NCBI GenBank assembly: GCA_947490625.1
Contig: CANLHC010000021.1
Span: 1 to 9,930 of the forward strand
Direction: 5' to 3'
Source of the DNA: Candidatus Nanopelagicaceae bacterium
GTDB taxonomy: Bacteria; Actinomycetota; Actinomycetes; Nanopelagicales; Nanopelagicaceae
Length of the DNA stretch: 9,930 bases
The notes under the pieces were generated by a model. That model had not been told where the DNA came from. It was given only the letters and a program-made list of their open reading frames with translations, and searched no databases. Shown here one piece after another: positions 1 to 7,061 of the stretch; within the stretch, counting starts at the first letter, position 1, and each line of letters starts with the position of its first letter. The translations under genes were made by a program, and so were the position numbers.

Positions 1-488
1 GAACATTGATTAACCCAACCGGACGATTCGTTATCGGCGGACCTATGGGTGACGCTGGATTAACGGGCCGAAAAATTATCGTCGACACCTACGGTGGTAT
101 GGCCCGTCACGGTGGAGGAGCATTTAGCGGAAAAGATCCATCTAAGGTCGATCGTTCAGCGGCCTATGCCATGCGATGGGTTGCTAAGAATGTCGTTGCA
201 GCGGGATTGGCACGACGTTGTGAGGTACAAGTTGCCTATGCAATCGGTAAGGCGCAGCCTGTTGGAGTATTCGTCGAAACTTTTGGTACCGAGACGGTCC
301 CAGTGGCAAAAATTCAGGAAGCCGTTCTCTCTGTATTCGATTTGCGACCAGCTGCAATCATTGCTGATCTCAATCTTCTACGTCCGATTTATTCTGCTAC
401 GGCAGCCTATGGTCACTTTGGTAGAGAACTTCCGAATTTCACGTGGGAGAGAACTGATCGCGTAGACGCTCTCCGCGCGGCGATCTAA
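1..488 (+). CDS. metK: S-adenosylmethionine synthetase, 3' part (5' end outside window)
   Basis: MetK makes S-adenosylmethionine from methionine and ATP in the cytoplasm and is the cell's source of methyl donor. The reading frame is already open at base 3, before the first possible start (TTG at 6), and the first residues (TLINPTGRF) are internal MetK sequence, so the gene is cut by the window edge. About 161 residues remain, roughly the last 40% of a ~390-residue protein. Visible signatures are GGPMGDAGLTGRK followed by IVDTYGG, then GGAFSGKDPSKVDRSAAY, the glycine- and lysine-rich nucleotide/phosphate-binding segment of the family. The C-terminal YGHFGRE motif is also present. The TAA stop lies 15 bases before priA, with no terminator between, so the two are probably co-transcribed. 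The downstream gene rsmB encodes a consumer of SAM. Identification is essentially certain. Confidence 0.97.
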   Translation, partial: TLINPTGRFVIGGPMGDAGLTGRKIIVDTYGGMARHGGGAFSGKDPSKVDRSAAYAMRWVAKNVVAAGLARRCEVQVAYAIGKAQPVGVFVETFGTETVPVAKIQEAVLSVFDLRPAAIIADLNLLRPIYSATAAYGHFGRELPNFTWERTDRVDALRAAI

Positions 489-503
489 CGCAGCACTTCA
501 GTC

Positions 504-2387
504 ATGACATCCGCACCTCTGCGGCTTAAAGTACAGAAAGTTGCACGGGGATCTGCCGAGAAAGCATCCGCTCTTCCGGTCGCACATGTGTGGGTCGATA
601 CAGGGGTGCCTCATCTTGACTTCGCCTACGACTATTTAGTCCCTGAGTCATTCTCTTCGCAAGTGACCGTTGGAGTAAAGGTTGCTGTTAATTTTGCGGG
701 ACGTACTGTTGATGGCTACGTCCTTTCTCGATTGGATTCCTCAGATATTGGTAACCTGAAATTTGTTGAAAAGGTCCTCTCGCCGATTCCATTACTCACC
801 TCAGAGCTGACGTTGTTGGTTGCTGCGGTTGCCCAAAGATGGGGGAGTTCACCACTTGATATTCTAAGTAGCGCAGTCCCATCGCGAGTGATCGCCGCAG
901 AGAAAACAGTGCAACCAAGTCCTGCGCAAACGCACCGTCACAGTTCTCTATCGCATACCCAATCTTTCTATCTAGTCACACCAGGTGAAGATGCAATAGC
1001 TCTGATAGCTGACTGGATCCGTGCTCGATCTGCGCTGGGTGGCGTTCTCGTTATTGCGCCGGAAGCTCGCGAAGTTCTCCTATTGGCACAGGAGTTAGAG
1101 TCTCGCGCAGTTGATTTTGCGATTCTCGATGCGTCCCTGACTAGGTCAGAGAGGTATGGCAATTACCTGAAGGTTGCATCAGGGCAAGCAAGAATTGTGA
1201 TTGGTTCGCGAAGTGCGGTATTTGCACCGGTTCATGACCTGAGAACGATCATTGTTTATCGCGAAGGTGCTCAATCGCATTATGAAGTGAGAAATCCAGG
1301 TTGGAATACTCGTGATGTTGCACTGCTCAGGTCACAAATAGGGCAGGTGGACCTGACATTTGTTGGCTATGCACCATCGTCGGAATCGTCTTATCTCATC
1401 GAGAAGAAGGAGATGGAACTCAAGGGGAGAAGTGTAAAAGTTGATGTGCAATCGTATCCAGCGCACAATGGTGAACTCTTACCCGATCGAATATTTGGCC
1501 CTATACGAAAGGCGCTTGAGAAAGGATCAGTCCTGTTCCTTGTTTCAAGAAAAGGTTATTCGAGTGCGCTGATGTGTAAGTCGTGCAAAAATATCGCGAT
1601 TTGTGATTGCGGAGGAAGAATTTCGTTTCAAGGAAGCGAAAAAGGTTACAGCTGTTCGCTCTGCGACAAGAAAGGGAGTCAATGGTCTTGTCGTTGGTGT
1701 AAGAAAGATGAACCGATTTTGTTAGGTAGAGGTAGTCAGAGATTTGCACATGAGATCGGCCGAGCTTTTCCAGGATTTCCCGTCATCACCTCAGATGCAT
1801 CAACTCCGATTCAGTCGATACCAGATCAACCTTCGATTGTTCTTGCGACCTCTGGGATGGCCCCGCGATTACCATCGGGGTATCAAGCAGTAATAATTCT
1901 TGAGGGCGACTCGCTCTTTTCTCAGGTCGATCTGAGAGCGCAAGAACGTGCACGTGAGTCAATTATGCATTTCTCTTCTCTCACCTCATCTGACGGCAAA
2001 GTGCTTGTCGTCATCGATAGTGCACACCCCATCGTGGCATCTATTGCCCGTTGGAATGTGACCGCAATCAATAATCGCGAGTTGCACGAGCGAGAGCAGA
2101 CGCAGCTTCCTCCTGTTGTCAGCGCTCTCACAATCGAAATGGTTCAGGGAGACTGCCAAACCTTCATCTCTGGCATTAGAAAGGCAGTTGATGATGGACG
2201 CATTCCACATTCAACGAGAATTCTGGGACCAAAGAAGATATCTGATGAGAGTTCTAGGGTGATTCTCACCGTCCCTCATGAAGATGCGCAATCGCTGGTT
2301 GACTTCCTTGTAACGTACCGAAAGAAGCGATCACTGGCAAAGAAGTCGAATATGAGTATGAGGGTTGACCCGTACGCTTTGAGTTAA
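504..2387 (+). CDS. priA: PriA-family primosomal protein N', helicase motifs lost
   Basis: This is a PriA-type replication-restart protein of 627 residues, starting at ATG 504. The N-terminal DNA-binding part is visible (PHLDFAYDYLVP, around residues 36-47). Eight cysteines form the zinc module: C358, C361, C367, C369, C384, C387, C396 and C399. The C-terminal region has the family-like pattern (QLPPVVSAL, ILGPKK, RVDPYALS). The ATPase motifs are gone. VTPGED (158-163) stands where Walker A (GSGKT) belongs, YREG (252-255) replaces DEEH, GYAPSS replaces GSAT, ATSGMAP (448-454) replaces GTQMLAKG, and no QVAGRAGR motif follows. Loss of these motifs is known for actinobacterial PriA, so the protein probably recognises forks or recruits partners without unwinding DNA. 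The reading frame is intact along its whole length, which argues against a pseudogene. It lies 15 bases after metK and is probably in the same transcript. Confidence 0.92.
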   Translation: MTSAPLRLKVQKVARGSAEKASALPVAHVWVDTGVPHLDFAYDYLVPESFSSQVTVGVKVAVNFAGRTVDGYVLSRLDSSDIGNLKFVEKVLSPIPLLTSELTLLVAAVAQRWGSSPLDILSSAVPSRVIAAEKTVQPSPAQTHRHSSLSHTQSFYLVTPGEDAIALIADWIRARSALGGVLVIAPEAREVLLLAQELESRAVDFAILDASLTRSERYGNYLKVASGQARIVIGSRSAVFAPVHDLRTIIVYREGAQSHYEVRNPGWNTRDVALLRSQIGQVDLTFVGYAPSSESSYLIEKKEMELKGRSVKVDVQSYPAHNGELLPDRIFGPIRKALEKGSVLFLVSRKGYSSALMCKSCKNIAICDCGGRISFQGSEKGYSCSLCDKKGSQWSCRWCKKDEPILLGRGSQRFAHEIGRAFPGFPVITSDASTPIQSIPDQPSIVLATSGMAPRLPSGYQAVIILEGDSLFSQVDLRAQERARESIMHFSSLTSSDGKVLVVIDSAHPIVASIARWNVTAINNRELHEREQTQLPPVVSALTIEMVQGDCQTFISGIRKAVDDGRIPHSTRILGPKKISDESSRVILTVPHEDAQSLVDFLVTYRKKRSLAKKSNMSMRVDPYALS

Positions 2388-2390
2388 GAT
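2385..2390 (+). promoter_or_regulatory. Probable -10 element of a leaderless def promoter
   Basis: The hexamer TAAGAT fits the TAnnnT pattern and overlaps the TAA stop codon of priA. Six bases separate it from the def ATG at 2397, so initiation 7 bases after the hexamer would begin exactly on the start codon. A TTGACC lies at 2365-2370, but its 14-base spacer is shorter than usual, so the -35 is doubtful. No Shine-Dalgarno sequence is visible before def, which agrees with leaderless translation. Confidence 0.5.
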
Positions 2391-2396
2391 TGCACT

Positions 2397-2957
2397 ATGG
2401 CAATTCAGGAGATTCGTTTATTTGGTGACCCAGTCTTGGTTACGCCGGCCTCTCCTGTCGTTGATTTTGATAAAGAGTTGCGAACCCTGGTGAGCGATCT
2501 GATAGACACGATGCTCGATGCTCCTGGCGCAGGATTGGCGGCTCCTCAAATTGGAGTCCCGCTCCGTGTTTTTACATGGTGTGTCGATGAAGAAATTGGT
2601 CATCTAGTCAATCCGACCCTGACATTGAGTCAAGAGTTGCAAGACGGAGAAGAAGGATGTCTCTCATTTCCTGAGATCCGGTATGAAACACCTCGCGCGA
2701 TGCGCGCAGTGGCCCAAGGATTTAACATGCACGGGGAACCGATCACTGTCGATGGAAGCGAATTTTTAGCACGAGCCTTACAGCATGAGACGGATCATCT
2801 CGATGGAATTGTTTTTATTGACAGATTATCCAAGGCGGATCGAAAAGTAGCGATGAAAGAGATCCGAGACGCGGAGTGGTTCGCGGCAGCGATCGATCAG
2901 GGAATCACGCCCACGATCAAGGTGTCGCCTCATGGTCTCTTCGGAAAAAATAACTAG
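2397..2957 (+). CDS. def: Peptide deformylase
   Basis: Def removes the formyl group from the N-terminal formyl-methionine of newly made proteins, a metal-dependent step at the ribosome exit. The 186-residue protein has all three family motifs: GAGLAAPQIG (residues 44-53), EGCLS (86-90) and HETDH (130-134). The metal ligands are therefore Cys88, His130 and His134, and the catalytic acid is Glu131. Length is normal for the family. The gene starts at ATG 2397, just after priA, and its TAG stop shares one base with the GTG start of fmt, the enzyme that adds the formyl group. The def-fmt pairing is a common bacterial arrangement and supports both calls. Transcription probably starts at the -10 element overlapping the priA stop. 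Confidence 0.97.
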   Translation: MAIQEIRLFGDPVLVTPASPVVDFDKELRTLVSDLIDTMLDAPGAGLAAPQIGVPLRVFTWCVDEEIGHLVNPTLTLSQELQDGEEGCLSFPEIRYETPRAMRAVAQGFNMHGEPITVDGSEFLARALQHETDHLDGIVFIDRLSKADRKVAMKEIRDAEWFAAAIDQGITPTIKVSPHGLFGKNN

Positions 2958-3871
2958 TGCGTATTGCCCTTGCTGGAACCCCGCAGATTGCGGTGCCAAC
3001 TTTGGAATGGCTTCTCACAAGTAAGCATGAATTGGTGAGAGTCTTTACTACATCGGCAAAACCATCTGGACGGGGCGGACAGATCGGTAAAAGTGATGTG
3101 GCGCTCTGGTGTCAGGAAAACACAGTCGAGTGTATTGAAATCGCAAAGGCTGAGGATTTTCAAAGAAGTCTTGATGACATCGACTGCGTCGTCGTTATTG
3201 CTTTCGGAATTTTGCTTCCGCAATATGTCCTTGATCAGCCCACACATGGATTTATCAATCTCCACTTCTCCGAGCTACCACGCTGGCGCGGCGCAGCTCC
3301 AGTTCAGCGTGCAATCGAACACGGAGATACGCATTTAGGGATGACGGTATTTGCACTTGATGCCGGAATGGATACAGGTCCGATCTACCGCAGAGCGAGT
3401 TTCGAACGCAATCCGCAGCTACGAACATCCGAGGCGCTGTCCTTCCTTGCCGCAGAAGGAGTTACTCTGATTCAAGATTCACTAGCTGATATATCTGCTG
3501 GAGTTTCTCCACTCATGCAAAGTGCGGCGGGTGTAAGTGTTGCTTCTAAAATCGGTAAAGATGAAGCGCTCCTTGATTGGAGCCTGAGTGCAGATGTGAT
3601 TCACCGCAAAATTCTTGCTTTTTATCCGAATCCGATTGCCCGAACGCTCTTTAGGGGAGATTTATTGAAGGTGACAAACGCTGTGCTTTCGACTACTTGC
3701 GAAGAAAAGTTGCAGCCTGGTGAGCTTTACATCTCAAAGAGTGCGGTGCTTGTAGGAACCTCAGATGGACTTCTAGAAATTCTCACCGTGATCCCACAGG
3801 GAAAGAACGAGATGAAAGCGGCTGATTGGGCTCGAGGAGCCAGAATCAATCCTGGTGAATACATTGGTTGA
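2957..3871 (+). CDS. fmt: Methionyl-tRNA formyltransferase
   Basis: Fmt transfers a formyl group from 10-formyl-tetrahydrofolate to methionyl-initiator tRNA. The 304-residue protein has the catalytic formyltransferase domain first. Asn101 and His103 lie in NLHFSELPRWRGAAPVQ and Asp139 in DAGMDTGP, matching the Asn-His-Asp catalytic set of the family. The loop AKPSGRGG (34-41) resembles the segment that contacts the tRNA acceptor end. The C-terminal domain (from about 200) ends in WARGARINPGE. The start is GTG at 2957, whose G is the last base of the def TAG stop (TAGTG). A start this close suggests the ribosome ending def re-initiates on fmt. The 3' end overlaps rsmB by 17 bases. Confidence 0.96.
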   Translation: MRIALAGTPQIAVPTLEWLLTSKHELVRVFTTSAKPSGRGGQIGKSDVALWCQENTVECIEIAKAEDFQRSLDDIDCVVVIAFGILLPQYVLDQPTHGFINLHFSELPRWRGAAPVQRAIEHGDTHLGMTVFALDAGMDTGPIYRRASFERNPQLRTSEALSFLAAEGVTLIQDSLADISAGVSPLMQSAAGVSVASKIGKDEALLDWSLSADVIHRKILAFYPNPIARTLFRGDLLKVTNAVLSTTCEEKLQPGELYISKSAVLVGTSDGLLEILTVIPQGKNEMKAADWARGARINPGEYIG

Positions 3872-5219
3872 GGCTAGACGCAACACCTTTAAGAAACCAA
3901 AAGCAGATCCCGTCAGACTTCTAGTTTTTGATGTTCTGACCGAGGTCAATCGCAGAGATGGTTACTCTAATTTACTTTTACCAAGAGCGTTAGACGATTC
4001 ATCTTTTGATCAGCGTGATAAAGCTTTTGCCACCGAACTTCTCTATGGAACGCTTCGGATGCAGGGTCGCCATGACTACATTCTCGCGCAAGTCAGCGAT
4101 CGACCATGGAAGGATGTTGATTCGGGCATTGTGGATGTGACTCGACTCGGACTGCAGCAGATATTTGAGATGCGTGTTCCCATGCATGCCGCTGTCTCCG
4201 AGACAGTCGAGTTAGCTCGTAAAGTTCTTGGCGAGTCTAAGGCCAGTTTTGTCAACGCCCTTCTTCGCAAGGTGAGCGGAAAGAGCATGGAGGAATGGCT
4301 TGAGCCTGTAGGGGCAATTAACGATGACGTCGCTAGATTATCCATTCTCTATTCCCATCCGGAGTGGATCGTTAGCGCATACTTCGATCTCTTGCGGGAT
4401 TTTAGTGAAGTGGAAGAACTACTGAGAGTGAATAACGTCCCCACCAAGCCAACATTTGTTACATGGCCGGGACGCTCCGCAATCACCGAATTTGAAGAAC
4501 AAGGTGCAATCCCAACTCAGTACTCCGCTTACGGTTTTACTGCTGAAGTAACTCCCGGATCTCTCGAAGCAATACGTCACCGACGAGCAGGAGTGCAAGA
4601 TGAGGGATCTCAGTTGGTTGCCTCCGTTTTTGCACGTGCAGCATCGGATAAGACTTCGTGGCTCGATCTATGTGCTGGTCCTGGTGGTAAGGCTGCGTTG
4701 CTTGCATCTATCGCCAAGGAGGAAGGACATCTCTTTACGGCAAATGAAATCTCTTCGGCGAGAGCAGAGTTGGTTAAGCGCGTTGTTGCTGGTGCGCCAG
4801 TATGGGTTGGAGATGCACGTGAAATCTCGCAGAAGAACGAGACTTTTGACGCGGTCTTAGCCGATGTTCCTTGCACGGGGCTTGGTGCCCTAAGGCGTAG
4901 GCCAGAAGTACGGTGGCGTCGAAACGTCTCTGACCTCAGATCACTTATTCAACTACAGAGCGAGATTTCCGATGCAGCTATTTCTGTCCTTAACGTTGGG
5001 GGAGTCTTCGGTTATGCAACATGTTCTCCCCATTTGGCCGAAACAAGTATTGCTGTAGCAGATATTCTCAAGCGCCACCCATCGCTGGAACAGATAGATG
5101 TCACCCCGTATCTACCGGGCAATCTCGAAGGTGCTGTTCGGCAAAGCGCGATGGCGCTATGGACTCAGAGACACAATACGGATTCAATGTTTTTAGCGCT
5201 CTTTCGAAAAACAGCTTAA
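3855..5219 (+). CDS. rsmB: 16S rRNA m5C967 methyltransferase (RsmB/Sun), NusB domain plus SAM methyltransferase domain
   Basis: RsmB methylates carbon 5 of C967 in 16S rRNA using S-adenosylmethionine. The 454-residue protein has an N-terminal NusB-like RNA-binding domain (about 20-150, with LLYGTLRMQGRHDYIL) and a C-terminal Rossmann methyltransferase domain. GVQDEGSQ leads into the SAM-binding loop DLCAGPGGK (271-279). The two cysteines of m5C methyltransferases are present: C340 in DVPCTGLG and C390 in YATCSP, the latter being the expected nucleophile that attacks the cytosine. The arginine-rich segment RRRPEVRWRR follows motif IV as in the family. The start is uncertain: GTG 3855 lies inside the end of fmt, and TTG 3864 would also serve. 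GAGGAG at 3834-3839 is too far upstream to decide. Either way the gene is coupled to fmt. Confidence 0.93.
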   Translation: MNTLVEARRNTFKKPKADPVRLLVFDVLTEVNRRDGYSNLLLPRALDDSSFDQRDKAFATELLYGTLRMQGRHDYILAQVSDRPWKDVDSGIVDVTRLGLQQIFEMRVPMHAAVSETVELARKVLGESKASFVNALLRKVSGKSMEEWLEPVGAINDDVARLSILYSHPEWIVSAYFDLLRDFSEVEELLRVNNVPTKPTFVTWPGRSAITEFEEQGAIPTQYSAYGFTAEVTPGSLEAIRHRRAGVQDEGSQLVASVFARAASDKTSWLDLCAGPGGKAALLASIAKEEGHLFTANEISSARAELVKRVVAGAPVWVGDAREISQKNETFDAVLADVPCTGLGALRRRPEVRWRRNVSDLRSLIQLQSEISDAAISVLNVGGVFGYATCSPHLAETSIAVADILKRHPSLEQIDVTPYLPGNLEGAVRQSAMALWTQRHNTDSMFLALFRKTA

Positions 5220-5221
5220 GG

Positions 5222-5227
5222 TAGAGT
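5222..5227 (+). promoter_or_regulatory. Possible -10 element before rpe, overlapping a Shine-Dalgarno-like stretch
   Basis: TAGAGT fits TAnnnT and ends 6 bases before the rpe ATG at 5234, the same spacing as at def, hisE and serB. The same bases belong to the purine-rich AAGGTAGAG at 5218-5226, which could instead act as a ribosome binding site for a transcript arriving from rsmB. Both readings may hold. No good -35 is visible. Confidence 0.4.
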
Positions 5228-5233
5228 AAACAA

Positions 5234-5884
5234 ATGGGAATACGGATCACGCCGAGCATTCTCAATGCTGATTTTTCTCACTTGGATCAAGAGATTGCGA
5301 AGATTTCAGAGGTTTCTGATCTTCTTCATTTAGATGTGATGGACAACATCTTCGTTCCTAACTTTACTTTTGATTTCGATACCGCTTCATCAATTATCGC
5401 AAAGTCTCCATTACCGGTTGATTCTCATTTAATGATTGCAGATGTTGACACGCTGGGACCGGCCTATGCCCACGCAGGAAGCGCTAGTGTGACAATTCAC
5501 GCCGAAGCTTCAATGGATCCAATCAAGACTTTACGATCAATTAGACGAGAAGGCGCCCGCGCGGGACTTGCGCTCAAACCTGGTACCGACATCCAGGACT
5601 ATGTCGACATCGTTGCTGAGGTAGATATGTTTTTGATTATGACGGTGGAACCAGGTTTCGGTGGGCAGAAGTTTATGCATTCGATGATGGAAAAAGTAAG
5701 GCGGACAAGAGCTCTCATCGGTGATCGTCCTATATGGCTTCAGGTTGATGGTGGTGTTTCCCTGGAAACGATAGAGATAGCCCATGAATCGGGTGCAGAT
5801 ACCTTCGTAGCCGGTAGCGCCGTGTTTAACGCTGCTGACCCTGCGGAGATGGTGAATAGATTACGAGCCCTCGTTACGCAGTAA
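5234..5884 (+). CDS. rpe: Ribulose-phosphate 3-epimerase
   Basis: Rpe interconverts ribulose 5-phosphate and xylulose 5-phosphate in the non-oxidative pentose phosphate pathway. The 216-residue protein is a standard TIM barrel of full length. It begins with PSILNADF (Ser8 in the active site), then HLDVMDN with His32 and Asp34, DSHLMI with His65, VEPGFGGQKF, VDGGV with Asp172, and the phosphate-binding end FVAGSAVF (191-198). Asp34 and Asp172 are the expected acid-base pair and His32 and His65 the metal ligands. ATG 5234 follows rsmB by 14 bases, so it may be read from the upstream operon, from its own promoter, or both. A ribose-phosphate enzyme next to hisE-hisG fits metabolically, since HisG uses PRPP, which is made from ribose 5-phosphate. 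Confidence 0.97.
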   Translation: MGIRITPSILNADFSHLDQEIAKISEVSDLLHLDVMDNIFVPNFTFDFDTASSIIAKSPLPVDSHLMIADVDTLGPAYAHAGSASVTIHAEASMDPIKTLRSIRREGARAGLALKPGTDIQDYVDIVAEVDMFLIMTVEPGFGGQKFMHSMMEKVRRTRALIGDRPIWLQVDGGVSLETIEIAHESGADTFVAGSAVFNAADPAEMVNRLRALVTQ

Positions 5885-5912
5885 TTGTCAGCAGAATTCA
5901 CACTGGATCACG

Positions 5913-5918
5913 TAAACT
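5913..5918 (+). promoter_or_regulatory. Probable -10 element of a leaderless hisE promoter
   Basis: TAAACT fits TAnnnT and stands 6 bases before the hisE ATG at 5925, so initiation 7 bases downstream would coincide with the start codon. No Shine-Dalgarno sequence precedes hisE. A TTGTCA at 5885-5890 is 22 bases upstream, too far for a normal -35 spacer. The rpe-hisE gap of 40 bases is one of the larger gaps in the window, which suits a promoter. Confidence 0.5.
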
Positions 5919-5924
5919 AGTGTC

Positions 5925-6188
5925 ATGAAGTCTTTTGAAGATCTCTGGGAAGAAATATCACAGAAGGCGATAGATCGCCCTGCTGGGTCATCCACGGTAG
6001 CAGCCCTTGACTCAGGAGTTCATGGCATCGGAAAGAAGATCATCGAAGAAGCAGGAGAGGTGTGGCTGGCAGCCGAGCATGAGAGCAACGAGGCTCTCGC
6101 GGAGGAGATAAGTCAGCTGATCTATCATCTACAAACACTCATGATCGCACGCGGTCTTACTCCACAAGACATTTACAAGTTTCTCTAA
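5925..6188 (+). CDS. hisE: Phosphoribosyl-ATP pyrophosphohydrolase
   Basis: HisE hydrolyses phosphoribosyl-ATP to phosphoribosyl-AMP and pyrophosphate, the second step of histidine synthesis. The 87-residue protein is a single all-alpha MazG-like domain of normal length. It shows FEDLWEEIS at the start, RPAGSSTVAALDSGVHGIGKK (18-38; the lysines close the motif), then EEAGEVWLAAEHE with the acidic residues that bind magnesium, and EEISQLIYHLQTLM. The arrangement closely resembles free-standing actinobacterial HisE, rather than the HisI-HisE fusion found in many other bacteria. HisG, which makes its substrate, begins 22 bases downstream, so the two form an operon. The rest of the his pathway is not in this window. 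Confidence 0.95.
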   Translation: MKSFEDLWEEISQKAIDRPAGSSTVAALDSGVHGIGKKIIEEAGEVWLAAEHESNEALAEEISQLIYHLQTLMIARGLTPQDIYKFL

Positions 6189-6194
6189 CGAATC

Positions 6195-6200
6195 AAAGGT
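6195..6200 (+). promoter_or_regulatory. Ribosome binding site of hisG
   Basis: AAAGGT lies 10 bases before the hisG ATG at 6211, in the short hisE-hisG gap. It is one of the few purine-rich Shine-Dalgarno-like sites in the window and supports this start for an operon-internal gene. Confidence 0.5.
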
Positions 6201-6210
6201 GCGGTAAATC

Positions 6211-7056
6211 ATGTTAAGAGTTGCAATACCAAATAAAGGATCACTGGCAGAAGAAGCGATCGCCATCTTCAAAGAGGCGGGATACAAGCAACGGACTGAC
6301 TCTCGAGATCTGATTCTGGTCGACAGCCGCGGCGGCGTCGAGTTTTACTACCTGCGTCCACGCGATATTGCGATCTATGTTGGTTCCGGTGAGCTCGAAA
6401 TTGGAGTAACCGGCCGTGATTTACTTATCGACTCAGGCGCTCTGGCAACCGAGATAATGCCGCTCAATTTCGGTTCATCTACCTTCAGATTTGCCGGACC
6501 GACAGGCAGCAAGTATTCGATTGCTGATATTGCAGGAAAACGCGTTGCAACCGCCTACCCAGGTTTGGTTGCGAACCACCTGAAAGATTTGGGAGTGAAG
6601 GCCGAAGTTGTTCGCCTTGATGGAGCGGTTGAGAGCAGTGTGCGTTTAGGTGTAGCCGATGTGATTGCCGACGTTGTGAGCACGGGTAACACGCTACGTC
6701 AGGCAGGCCTTGAAATATTTGGTGATGTAATCCTTACCAGCGAGGCGGTCGTAATCTCACGCCAAGGTGTGCAGATTTCTCCCGAGGTCGAAGTACTCGT
6801 TCGCCGTTTACAAGGAGTTGTCACTGCGCGTCGATACGTACTTCTTGATTATGATGTGAAGAAAAGTGATGTGGAATCCGCATGTGTGATTACACCAGGT
6901 CTTGAATCTCCAACCATTTCTCCATTACAAAATCCAGATTGGGTCGCCGTTCGTGCGATGGTCCTGCGTGAGGAAACAAACCAAATAATGGATAAGTTAT
7001 GGGCTCTTGGAGCTCGTGGCATTCTCGTTACTGATATCCACGCTTGCCGACTATAG
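6211..7056 (+). CDS. hisG: ATP phosphoribosyltransferase, long form
   Basis: HisG joins ATP and PRPP to give phosphoribosyl-ATP, the first and feedback-controlled step of histidine synthesis. The 281-residue protein is the long form, which acts without HisZ. It opens with VAIPNKGSLAEEA (4-16), continues with EFYYLRPRDIAIYVGSGELEIGVTGRDLL split over residues 44-72, and carries the PRPP-binding segment ADVVSTGNTL (153-162). The last ~75 residues form the regulatory ACT-like domain where histidine inhibits in the family, ending in DIHACRL. Length and ending resemble actinobacterial HisG. It is co-transcribed with hisE. Its TAG stop lies only 5 bases from the stop of the opposing serB gene, with no hairpin between them. 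Confidence 0.97.
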   Translation: MLRVAIPNKGSLAEEAIAIFKEAGYKQRTDSRDLILVDSRGGVEFYYLRPRDIAIYVGSGELEIGVTGRDLLIDSGALATEIMPLNFGSSTFRFAGPTGSKYSIADIAGKRVATAYPGLVANHLKDLGVKAEVVRLDGAVESSVRLGVADVIADVVSTGNTLRQAGLEIFGDVILTSEAVVISRQGVQISPEVEVLVRRLQGVVTARRYVLLDYDVKKSDVESACVITPGLESPTISPLQNPDWVAVRAMVLREETNQIMDKLWALGARGILVTDIHACRL

Positions 7057-7061
7057 CGAGC

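Noticed and set aside
489..503. Search for a promoter or terminator between metK and priA
   Set aside because: The 15 bases contain neither a TAnnnT at the leaderless spacing nor a hairpin, so read-through from metK is simpler.
2954..3265. Minus-strand open frame (103 codons) over the start of fmt
   Set aside because: It is antisense to well-conserved Fmt catalytic sequence and its product resembles nothing known.
4192..4206. Inverted repeat CTGTCTC-C-GAGACAG in rsmB
   Set aside because: Seven-base arms inside a conserved coding region are not unusual, and it is not at a gene boundary.
5556..5565. Palindrome CCCGCGCGGG in rpe
   Set aside because: It is a short GC-only palindrome in coding sequence (Gly-Ala-Arg-Ala-Gly codons), readily explained by codon choice.
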